Part shown: piece after piece, positions 8,632-16,099 of the stretch
Layout of the letters: every line of letters starts with the position of its first letter
Position numbering within the stretch: position 1 is the stretch's first letter
NCBI RefSeq assembly: GCF_022138605.1
Contig: NZ_JACBFS010000001.1
Location: 806,001 to 870,000, forward strand
Direction: 5' to 3'
DNA from: Xanthobacter sp. NM-25
Lineage (GTDB): Bacteria > Pseudomonadota > Alphaproteobacteria > Rhizobiales > Xanthobacteraceae
DNA: 64,000 bases
Made by a program: the position numbers and the translations under genes
Notes under the pieces: generated by a model
What the model was told of the DNA's origin: nothing
Database searches by the model: none
The model's input: the letters and a program-made list of their open reading frames with translations, nothing else

Positions 8632-9330
8632 TTGAAACCCATCGCCGCCCCTCAGGATGCCCCAGAGCGGCCCGCGCCCCGCAAGCGTGATGCGGCGGCC
8701 ACCCGGGCCCGCATTCTGGAGGCCGCCCGCGCCGCCTTCGCCCGCGAGGGGTTCGCCGGGGCTCGAGTGGAGCAGATCGCCCGCGGTGCCGCCACCAACG
8801 TGCAGATGATCTATCGCTATTTCGGCGACAAGGAGGGGCTGTACCGGGCCGTCCTGGAGGCCACCTACCGGCATCTGCGCAGCCTGGAACAGGGGCTCGA
8901 CCTCACCGCCCTCGGCCCGGTGGACGGCCTGCGCCGGCTGGTGGAATTCACTTTCGACTATTTGCGCGATACGCCGGAATTCGTCGCCATCATCCGCAAC
9001 GAAAACATGGCGGGAGCCTCTTTCGCCCGGCAGATGCCGCAGATCCACGAGAGCGCGCACCCGCTGGTGGCGGCCATCGACGACCTTCTCGCCCGCGGCC
9101 GCGCCGCCGGCGTGTTCGCCAAGGACAGGGACACCGACATGGATGCGGTGGACCTCTACGTCACCATCCTGTCGCTCTGCATCACCCACGTCTCCCAGCG
9201 CGAAACCCTCTCCGTGCTGTTCTCCCGCGATTTCGGCGATCCTGCCTGGCTGGCCCGGCGACGGGCCCAGGTGGTGGCGATCGTGCTGACCGTCCTCACC
9301 GCCCCATCCCCCTGCGCGCCCCGGGCCTGA
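8632..9330 (+). CDS. TetR family transcriptional regulator
   Basis: The product has about 232 residues. The N-terminal helix-turn-helix is typical: TRARILEAARAAFAREGFAGARVEQIA followed at once by the recognition helix and NVQMIYRYFGDKEGLYRAV. The C-terminal ligand domain (segments PVDGLRRLVEF and HPLVAAIDDLLARG) resembles the RutR-like C-terminal type. A TTG at 8632 with GGAG 6 nt upstream is the best start; a GTG at 8590 is also in frame. The divergent amidase gene and the hydrolase gene 28 nt downstream are the likely targets. RutR-like regulators often sense nucleobases or related N-heterocycles, which would fit the region, but that is inference. Confidence 0.85.
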   Translation: MKPIAAPQDAPERPAPRKRDAAATRARILEAARAAFAREGFAGARVEQIARGAATNVQMIYRYFGDKEGLYRAVLEATYRHLRSLEQGLDLTALGPVDGLRRLVEFTFDYLRDTPEFVAIIRNENMAGASFARQMPQIHESAHPLVAAIDDLLARGRAAGVFAKDRDTDMDAVDLYVTILSLCITHVSQRETLSVLFSRDFGDPAWLARRRAQVVAIVLTVLTAPSPCAPRA

Positions 9331-9358
9331 GGCCCGCCCGCTGATCCGGAACCTCGAC

Positions 9359-10972
9359 ATGACTGACTTCGACTGGAGCGCCGGCTACCCCTCCCGCCGC
9401 CTGCCGGTGTTCGGCAACAACGTGGTCTCCACCTCCCATCCCCTGGCCAGCCAGGCCGGCCTCAAGATGCTGTGGAAGGGTGGCAATGCGGTGGATGCAG
9501 CCATCGCCACCGCCGCCGCCATGACCATTCTGGAGCCCAACAACAACGGGCTGGGCTCGGATGCCTTCTGCATTTTGTGGGACGGCAAGGAACTGCACGG
9601 CCTCAACGCCTCCGGCCGCGCCCCGGCGGCCTGGACGCCGGCCTATTTCCACGCCCGCTACGGCGCCGACGCCAGGCGCCCGCCCCAGCGCGGCTGGGAT
9701 GCGGTGACGGTGCCCGGCGCGGTGGGCGGCTGGGTCGCCCTCTCCGAACGGTTCGGCAAGCTGCCCTTCGCCGATCTCATGGAACCGGCCATCGAGATCG
9801 CCGCGCGCGGCTCTCTCGTCACCCCGGTGAACCAGACCAAATGGGTGGCGGCGGAGAACCTCGCCGCCCAGCCCGGCTTCGCCGAGACCTTCCTGCCCCG
9901 GGGCCGGGCGCCGCGGGTGGGCGAGCACTTCGCCATGCCGGCGGCGGCGCGCACGCTCAGCCGCATCGCCGAAACCAAGGGCGAGGCCTATTATCGCGGT
10001 GAGATCGCCGAGGCGCTGGAGCGCCACGCCAAGGCCGAGGGCGGCGCGCTCACCGCCGCCGACATGGCCGCCTATACGCCCCAATGGGTCACCCCCATCA
10101 CCCAGGACTATCGCGGCTACACCCTCAACGAGATTCCGCCCAGCGGCCAGGGCCTCACCGCTTTGATCGCGCTGGGCATTCTCAAGAGGTTCGACATCGC
10201 CGCCCATGAGATGGACGGGCCCGACGCGCAGCATCTGATGATCGAGGCCATCAAGCTCGCCTTCGCCGATGTCTATCGCTACGTGGCCGACCCCAGCGCC
10301 ATGGAGGTGACCGCGGAGGCGCTGCTGGACGAGGCCTATCTCGCCCGCCGGGCCGCCCTCATCGACATGAAGACGGCGCAGCCCTTCGCCCCCGGCAATC
10401 CGGTGAAGGGTGGCACCATCTACCTCACCACCGCCGACGCCTCGGGCATGATGGTGAGCTTCATCCAGAGCAACTTCAATGGCTTCGGCTCCGGCGTGGT
10501 GCTGCCCGAATGGGGCCTCTCGCTGCAGAACCGGGGCCATGGCTTCAGCCTCGATCCGGCGAGCCCGAACCTCGTCGCCCCGCGCAAGCGGCCGTTCCAC
10601 ACCATCATCCCCGGCTTCCTCACCCAGGATGGCGCGCCGCTGATGAGCTTCGGCGTGGTGGGCGCCAACATGCAGCCCCAGGGCCAGGTGCAGACCCTGG
10701 TGCGCATGCTGGACTATGGGCTCAACCCGCAGGCCGCCTGCGACGCCCCCCGCTGGCGCTTCAATGCCGGCCTCGCTCTCGACATGGAATCGTCCATGCC
10801 CGCCGCCACCATCGCCGCGCTGGCGGAGCGCGGCCACCAGCTGAATGTGGAAGACGACCCCTACCAGGATTTCGGCGCCGGCCAGTTCATCTGGCGCATG
10901 GGCGATCCGGCGGTGGAGGGCTACACCGCCGCCAGCGATCCGCGCCGCGACGGGCAGGCCGCCGTCGGCTGA
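9359..10972 (+). CDS. Gamma-glutamyltranspeptidase-like Ntn hydrolase
   Basis: The 537-residue protein belongs to the gamma-glutamyltransferase family. These enzymes cleave themselves before a Thr that becomes the nucleophile. The expected Thr is Thr353 in VKGGTIYLTTAD, which aligns with the GTTHYSVVD pattern of classical enzymes. GGNAVDAAIA and PPSGQGL are further family motifs. I see no signal peptide, so it is probably cytoplasmic, like the YwrD-type members, and may act on a gamma-glutamyl or other amide and not on extracellular glutathione. It lies 28 nt after tetR and 85 nt before a marR gene in the same direction. The substrate is unknown. Confidence 0.88.
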   Translation: MTDFDWSAGYPSRRLPVFGNNVVSTSHPLASQAGLKMLWKGGNAVDAAIATAAAMTILEPNNNGLGSDAFCILWDGKELHGLNASGRAPAAWTPAYFHARYGADARRPPQRGWDAVTVPGAVGGWVALSERFGKLPFADLMEPAIEIAARGSLVTPVNQTKWVAAENLAAQPGFAETFLPRGRAPRVGEHFAMPAAARTLSRIAETKGEAYYRGEIAEALERHAKAEGGALTAADMAAYTPQWVTPITQDYRGYTLNEIPPSGQGLTALIALGILKRFDIAAHEMDGPDAQHLMIEAIKLAFADVYRYVADPSAMEVTAEALLDEAYLARRAALIDMKTAQPFAPGNPVKGGTIYLTTADASGMMVSFIQSNFNGFGSGVVLPEWGLSLQNRGHGFSLDPASPNLVAPRKRPFHTIIPGFLTQDGAPLMSFGVVGANMQPQGQVQTLVRMLDYGLNPQAACDAPRWRFNAGLALDMESSMPAATIAALAERGHQLNVEDDPYQDFGAGQFIWRMGDPAVEGYTAASDPRRDGQAAVG

Positions 10973-11057
10973 AGCGCACGCCTGGATTTGCCGCCGCGAA
11001 CATGGTTCCATCGCCGGCGGCGGCAGATCCTTGGCCGCGCGGCGAAAGGCGGCGGCG

Positions 11058-11534
11058 GTGAGCGAGCGTGCGAAGGCCCGGGCGAGAGGCCTGTTCAAGC
11101 GACCCGGCTTTCTGCTGCGCAGGCTGCACCAGATCTATGTGGCCATCTACCTGCAGGAGTGCGAGCGGTTCGGCACCACGCCGGTGCAGTCCAGCGTGCT
11201 GCAGGTGCTGCTGCTGGAACCGGGCATCGACCAGGCGACCCTGGGCGTCACCATCGGCATTGATCGCACCACCGCATCCACCGTCCTCGCCCGGCTGGAA
11301 AAGCGCGGCCTGGTCCGCCGCGAGGCCACCGATGAGGATCGCCGGGTGCGCCGGGCCTTCCTCACCCCCCAGGGCGAGGCGATGGTGGAGGAGATGCAGG
11401 GCGCGCTGGAAGCCGCCCACGCCCGGCTGGTGGCGCCGCTGCCCGCCGCCGAGCGCGCCGACTTCATCCGCAAGCTGACCCGGCTGGTGGAATCCAACAA
11501 TGACGAGGGCCGCACCGAGCTGCGGAACCTTTAG
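11058..11534 (+). CDS. MarR family transcriptional regulator (paralogue of 13307-13816)
   Basis: The 158-residue winged-helix regulator has the MarR core DQATLGVTIGIDRTTASTVL followed by RLEKRGLVRREATDEDRRVR. The start is a GTG at 11058 with AAAGG about 8 nt upstream. It shares a distinctive N-terminal block, RPGFLxRRxHQxxV...TPVQ, with the second MarR gene 2 kb downstream, so the two are recent or co-maintained paralogues. The gene follows the Ntn hydrolase and precedes a UbiD decarboxylase. MarR proteins near such enzymes usually bind an aromatic acid or its CoA ester, but the ligand here is unknown. Confidence 0.9.
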   Translation: MSERAKARARGLFKRPGFLLRRLHQIYVAIYLQECERFGTTPVQSSVLQVLLLEPGIDQATLGVTIGIDRTTASTVLARLEKRGLVRREATDEDRRVRRAFLTPQGEAMVEEMQGALEAAHARLVAPLPAAERADFIRKLTRLVESNNDEGRTELRNL

Positions 11535-11681
11535 GCAGCGCTGCGCAAACAATGGCGTTGACCCGGCCCCACATATTCAGCACGCTGACGACCTCGCGTA
11601 AGCAGCGAGCCCGACGCGATAAAGAGCGCCCAGACCGTCAGTGAACTGATGATTGAGCGACCCCGCCTGAAAGGACCCACC

Positions 11682-13136
11682 GTGAGCGAGACGACGGACC
11701 TCGATGCCCAGAGCCTGCGTGGCTTTCTCACGATGGTGGAACGCCGTTTCCCCGATGAGCTGCTGCGCATCCGCGAGCGGGTCGACCCGCGCTTTGCCTC
11801 CACCGCCGCGGTGTTCGAGCTGGAGCGGGCCGGCCGCAGCCCGGTGATGGTGTTCGAGGATCTGGGGGGCCTTGGCGATCTCAGCGGCCAGGCGCAGGCG
11901 GCCGGCGCGGCGCCGGCGGCGCGGCCCATGCCGCTGGTCACCAACATCGCCGCCAATCGCGCGCTGCTCGCCGCCTGCCTCGACGTGAGCGAAGAGGCGC
12001 TGCCGACGGCATTCCGGGAGCGCTGCCGCTCCTATCTGCCCTGCACGGTGGTGCCGCGCGGCGCCTGGGAGGATGCGGTCATCGAAGGGGATGACCTCGA
12101 CCTGACGCGCCTGCCCATCCCCCTGCAGTTCAGCGTGGATGCCGCCCCCTACATCACCGCTGGCCAGCTCACCGCGCGCGACCCGGAGACCGGGGTCGAC
12201 ACCACCGGCTTTCACCGGCTGATGCTGAAGGGGCGCAACCGGCTGGGGGTGTCCCTGCATTCGCGCCGGCGCATGTATGAGTTTCATCGTCGCGCCGCCG
12301 CCCGCGGCCAGAACCTGCCGGTGGCCATCACCCTGGGCGTGCACCCGCTGCATTACATGGGCTCGATGGTCTATGCCTATCCGCCGGACGTGCGCAAATT
12401 CGAGATCATCGGCGGCCTGTTCGGCGCGCCCTATCAGCTCGCCCGCTGCGGCGTCGCCGATCTTGAAGTGCCGGCGGGGGCCGAGATCATCATCGAGGGC
12501 GAGATCCTGGCGGACGTCCACGAGCCGGAAGGCCCGTTCGGCGAATTCACCGGCTACGCCTCGTTCCGCTCCACCCAGAACGTGTTCGTCGCCCACCGGC
12601 TGCGCATGCGCCGCGATGCGCTATTCCATTCCGTGGTCTCCGGCATGGCCAAGGACCACATCCTGGTGTCCTGCATCACCCGCGAGGGGGAGATCCTCAA
12701 CGCGCTGAAGCGCAACCTGCCGAACGTCACCGGCGTGCACGTGCCGCATTCCACCTGCGGCGCCTTCACCGCCATCATCGCCATGCGCAAGACCGCCGAG
12801 GGCGAGCCGCAGATGGCGGTCATGGCGGCGCTGGGCACCGAGCTCTACACCAAGCACGTGATCGTGGTGGACGACGACGTCGACATCTTCGACCTCAACG
12901 ACGTGTTCTGGGCCATCGCCACCCGGGTGCGGGCCGAACAGGACATTTTCTTCGTGCCCGGCGCCAAGGGCGCCATTCTCGATCCCAGCTCCGACCCGCA
13001 GAGCTTCACCGTCACCAAGATGGGCATCGACGCCACCCGCCCCACCGGCCGCGATTTCGCTGAGCGCCTCGTCATCGACGAGGACGAACGGGCGCGGGCC
13101 CGGGCGCTGCTGGAGCGCGCCGGCATCCCCCTCTAA
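11682..13136 (+). CDS. UbiD family (prenyl-FMN) decarboxylase
   Basis: This 484-residue UbiD-type enzyme uses prenylated FMN to decarboxylate aromatic, heteroaromatic or unsaturated acids. The hallmark EGPFGEFTGY, containing the catalytic Glu288, is present. MGIDATRPTGRDF near the C-terminus matches the UbiD ending. The preferred start is a GTG at 11682 with AAAGGA 6 nt upstream; an ATG at 11649 is in frame. No UbiX flavin prenyltransferase is encoded nearby, so the cofactor must come from elsewhere in the genome. It lies between two MarR genes beside the Mo-hydroxylase operon, so a catabolic role and not ubiquinone synthesis is likely. The substrate could be an N-heterocyclic carboxylate, but this cannot be shown here. 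Confidence 0.9.
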   Translation: MSETTDLDAQSLRGFLTMVERRFPDELLRIRERVDPRFASTAAVFELERAGRSPVMVFEDLGGLGDLSGQAQAAGAAPAARPMPLVTNIAANRALLAACLDVSEEALPTAFRERCRSYLPCTVVPRGAWEDAVIEGDDLDLTRLPIPLQFSVDAAPYITAGQLTARDPETGVDTTGFHRLMLKGRNRLGVSLHSRRRMYEFHRRAAARGQNLPVAITLGVHPLHYMGSMVYAYPPDVRKFEIIGGLFGAPYQLARCGVADLEVPAGAEIIIEGEILADVHEPEGPFGEFTGYASFRSTQNVFVAHRLRMRRDALFHSVVSGMAKDHILVSCITREGEILNALKRNLPNVTGVHVPHSTCGAFTAIIAMRKTAEGEPQMAVMAALGTELYTKHVIVVDDDVDIFDLNDVFWAIATRVRAEQDIFFVPGAKGAILDPSSDPQSFTVTKMGIDATRPTGRDFAERLVIDEDERARARALLERAGIPL

Positions 13137-13306
13137 CACCGGCCTGCCCCGCCTGCCGGCGCCCGGACGCCGCCGCGGGCAATCCGCACCCCATGCACAC
13201 ATGCGCCCGCATCCGGCCCCACAACGGGCAACGCCGGTGAGATGACACCACCGACGATTGCGCGGATCTGTCGCTGCCCGATGAATGCGCAGTACGCTGC
13301 GCAAAT

Positions 13307-13816
13307 TTAGAGCAGATCGAAATCGGTCTCGCGGTCGGCATGAGACGTTACAATTTTTTTCATGAGATCAATGAGTTGTCTCTGCTCCACCGGGGTGAGG
13401 GCGGCCACCGTGGCGGCATGGGCCTGGCGGGCCGCCGCCTCCATGGCGGCAAGAGTCGCGCGCCCCTCGTCGGTCAGCCGGCAGCTCTGCGAACGGCGGT
13501 CCGTGGCCGAGGTGCCCCGCTGCACAAGTCCCCGTGCCTCCAGGCGCTTGAGGGCGCCGGTGGTGGTGGTGCGATCCAGCGCGACGATGCGCGACAAGGT
13601 GGTCTGGTCGGCCTCCTCCCGGTCGCTGAGGGCCGATAAGAGGCTGTATTGCACCGGCGTCACACCAAAAGGTGCGCAAAGCTCAGAAAATAGGCTGACA
13701 TGCATCTGATGCATGCGACGCGCGAGGAAACCCGGGCGGTCGAACAGGGGCCACTCATCGTCCCGCATCGCCTTGGCGGTCACCGAGCAAGCATCTGATA
13801 CTGCTTCACTTTTCAT
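13307..13816 (-). CDS. MarR family transcriptional regulator, divergent from catabolic operon
   Basis: The 169-residue MarR-type winged-helix protein contains DQTTLSRIVALDRTTTTGAL followed by KRLEARGLVQRGTSATDRRS. It is transcribed away from the amidohydrolase operon, with 148 nt between the two starts. Two GCATGC-centred palindromic sequences in that gap are plausible operators. The usual logic would be repression of the operon and of itself, relieved by the substrate. About 170 nt without genes separate its stop from that of the convergent UbiD gene; I see nothing notable there. Confidence 0.9.
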   Translation of the reverse strand: MKSEAVSDACSVTAKAMRDDEWPLFDRPGFLARRMHQMHVSLFSELCAPFGVTPVQYSLLSALSDREEADQTTLSRIVALDRTTTTGALKRLEARGLVQRGTSATDRRSQSCRLTDEGRATLAAMEAAARQAHAATVAALTPVEQRQLIDLMKKIVTSHADRETDFDLL

Positions 13817-13872
13817 AACACTCCCCTCTGCGCGACACGGCCGGCGGCAGTCTTATATTGATCCAAATCAAA

Positions 13873-13915
13873 TCTTGGCATGCAAGCTGCATAGTGGGAT
13901 ACGAAGCATGCTTCG
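13873..13915. promoter_or_regulatory. Pair of GCATGC-centred palindromes, candidate MarR operators
   Basis: CGAAGCATGCTTCG at 13902-13915 is a perfect 14-bp palindrome. TCTTGGCATGCAAG at 13873-13886 is an imperfect one with the same GCATGC centre. The centres are 28 bp apart, between marR and the amidohydrolase gene. The assignment to the MarR protein is inferred from position. Confidence 0.5.
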
Positions 13916-13964
13916 CGTTTTTTGAGCGCAATCGGAGCTGCGCATTGTCTGTACGGAGACCGAG

Positions 13965-15242
13965 ATGGCTGAACCCCTGGGCTACGATATCCTCCTGAAG
14001 GGTGGGCACGTGATCTGCCCCGCGTCGGGCCTCGACGGCACCTATGACGTGGCGGTGCGCGATGGCAATATCGCCGCTGTCGAGAAGGACATCTCGCCCG
14101 CCACCGCCACCGAGGTGATCAACGTCTCCGGCAAGCTGGTGCTGCCGGGCATGATCGACACCCATGGCCACTGCTACCAGTATGTCACCGGCCGGTTCGG
14201 CCTGAACCCGGACATGGTGGGCGTGCATTCGGGCGTCACCAGCGTGGTGGACCAGGGCGGCGCCTCGTGCATGACCTTCCCCGGCTTCCGCGAATTCATG
14301 GTGAAGCCCTCCAAGACCCGCGTCTATTCCTTCATGTCCGCCTATCTGGTGGGCGGCCTGGAAGGCCATTACTACCCGAATCTCTATAGCCCCGAATGCG
14401 TGGACGTGGACGCCACCGTGCGCGCCGCCATCGCCAACCGCGACCTGGTGCGCGGCATCAAGGGCCATGCGGAAATCGGCGGCTTCGCCCGCTGGGGCAT
14501 CACCGTGATGGAGATGGCCGCCGAGATCGCCCGGCGCGCCGAGATCCCGCTCTATGTGCATTTCGGCGCCCTGTGGGGCCTGCCCGAGAGCGGCACCAAC
14601 GGCGAGGACGCCGACACCATCCTCGACCGCGTCATCCCGCTGCTGAAGGAAGGCGACATTCTCGCCCATCCCTTCACCCGCAACCCCGGCGGCTTCGTGA
14701 ACCGCGACGGCAAGGTGCATGACGTGATCCAGGCCGCCCTCGACCGGGGCCTGACCATCGACGTGGGCCATGGCAGCCACTTCTCCTACCGCATCGCCAG
14801 GAAGGCGGTGGCCGCCGGCGTCATCCCCACCACCCTGGGCGCCGACATGCACGGCTACAACACCTATGTGCCCGCCCCCGCCGGCACCCCGGCCGAGCAC
14901 CCCGACGACGACAACCATCCGTTCAAGGGTCACGCCCGCTTCAGCCTCACCCAGGCCATGACCTCCATGATGGCGCTGGGCATTCCGCTGGAAAAGGTGG
15001 TGCCCATGGTCACCTCCAATCCCGCCGCCATGATGGGCCTTGCCGATCGCATCGGCGCCTTGAAGGTGGGCTATGTGGCCGACGTCTCGGTGCTCGACGA
15101 CAACCGCGGCTCGTTCGTGCTGCGGGACAATGAGGACACCACGGTCGAGATCGACCGGCTGCTCACCCCCGCCTTCTGCCTCCGCGCGGGCGAGCGCTTC
15201 AATGCCGATGCGCCGATCCTGCCCGAAGTGGTGGCGGCGTGA
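13965..15242 (+). CDS. Metal-dependent amidohydrolase (dihydroorotase/aminoacylase-like)
   Basis: The 425-residue TIM-barrel amidohydrolase has the expected metal ligands: THGH near residue 66, a probable carboxylated lysine in RGIKGHAEIGG, then the histidines of PLYVHFG and ILAHPF, and the aspartate of LGADMHG. It should hydrolyse a cyclic or N-acyl amide. The family includes dihydroorotase-like and N-acyl amino acid deacetylases, and I cannot choose between them. It is the first gene of a nine-gene rightward operon. Its stop overlaps the GTG of the next gene by 4 nt. Ring opening of an oxidised N-heterocycle is a reasonable inference from the neighbours. Confidence 0.88.
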   Translation: MAEPLGYDILLKGGHVICPASGLDGTYDVAVRDGNIAAVEKDISPATATEVINVSGKLVLPGMIDTHGHCYQYVTGRFGLNPDMVGVHSGVTSVVDQGGASCMTFPGFREFMVKPSKTRVYSFMSAYLVGGLEGHYYPNLYSPECVDVDATVRAAIANRDLVRGIKGHAEIGGFARWGITVMEMAAEIARRAEIPLYVHFGALWGLPESGTNGEDADTILDRVIPLLKEGDILAHPFTRNPGGFVNRDGKVHDVIQAALDRGLTIDVGHGSHFSYRIARKAVAAGVIPTTLGADMHGYNTYVPAPAGTPAEHPDDDNHPFKGHARFSLTQAMTSMMALGIPLEKVVPMVTSNPAAMMGLADRIGALKVGYVADVSVLDDNRGSFVLRDNEDTTVEIDRLLTPAFCLRAGERFNADAPILPEVVAA

Positions 15243-16099
15243 CCGCCCCGGGCGAGAAGACGGCGCCGCAAGAGGTCTGGGACACCCTGTCCCAGACCGA
15301 GCGGGATGCCGCCTACAACAACAACGCCGCCGTGCCGAACAGCGCGGCGTGGGTGGCCGCCCGCGACATCGCGGCGGCCGCCTTCCGCGCCGCCCACGGG
15401 GACCATCTGGATGTTCCCTATGGCCCCGGCGCGCGGCAGAAGCTCGACCTCTACCCCGGCGCCGATCCCCAGGCGCCCTGCCTCGTGTTCATCCACGGCG
15501 GCTATTGGCAGCGCAACACCCGCGAGACCTTCGCCCATTATGCCGAGGGCCTGCTCGCCCAGGGCTGGTCGGTGGCCCTCGTCGGCTACACCCTGGCCCC
15601 CGAAGCGCGGATCGGCGCCATCGTCGATGAGATCGGCCTTGCCCTCGACACCCTCGCCAAGGATGGCCCGGCCCACGGCATCGCCGGCCCGCTGGTGATC
15701 TCCGGCTGGTCGGCCGGCGCGCAGCTGGCGGTGATGCAGCTCGATCATCCGGCGGTGACGGCGGGCCTCGCCATCTCCGGCGTCTATGAGCTCGGCCCCA
15801 TCCGCGACACCTTCCTGAACGCGGCGCTGCAGCTCACCGACACCGAGATCGCCACCTGCTCGCCGCTGCGCCACGTGCCCTCGCACAAGCCGCTGATCAT
15901 CGCCTATGGCACCCATGAGGTGCCGGCGCTGGTGCACGATTCCCGCGCCTTGTCCGGGCGCCGGGTGGCGGCCGGCGCGCCGGGCGCGCTCCTGCCCATC
16001 CTCGGCGCCGACCATTTCTCCATCCTCGACGAACTGCGCGCGCCGCAGGGCCAGTTGACCCGCGCCGTGTGCGACCTCATGGCGAAAGGTGCGGCATGA
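15239..16099 (+). CDS. Alpha/beta hydrolase, kynurenine formamidase-like
   Basis: The 286-residue alpha/beta hydrolase has an oxyanion motif FIHGGYWQ near residue 84 and a nucleophile elbow GWSAGAQ (Ser at about 160). The catalytic His is probably in ILGADHFSI near the C-terminus. HGGYW is typical of the arylformamidase/carboxylesterase group, so hydrolysis of a formamide or ester intermediate is likely. The GTG start overlaps the amidohydrolase stop by 4 nt, and the gene's own stop overlaps the next ATG by 4 nt, indicating translational coupling. The exact substrate is unknown. Confidence 0.88.
   Translation: MTAPGEKTAPQEVWDTLSQTERDAAYNNNAAVPNSAAWVAARDIAAAAFRAAHGDHLDVPYGPGARQKLDLYPGADPQAPCLVFIHGGYWQRNTRETFAHYAEGLLAQGWSVALVGYTLAPEARIGAIVDEIGLALDTLAKDGPAHGIAGPLVISGWSAGAQLAVMQLDHPAVTAGLAISGVYELGPIRDTFLNAALQLTDTEIATCSPLRHVPSHKPLIIAYGTHEVPALVHDSRALSGRRVAAGAPGALLPILGADHFSILDELRAPQGQLTRAVCDLMAKGAA

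Noticed and set aside
13694..13712. CATGCATC-T-GATGCATG palindrome inside the MarR gene as an operator
   Set aside because: It encodes the Met-His-Gln-Met-His stretch of the protein, so the symmetry follows from the repeated ATG-CAT codons.
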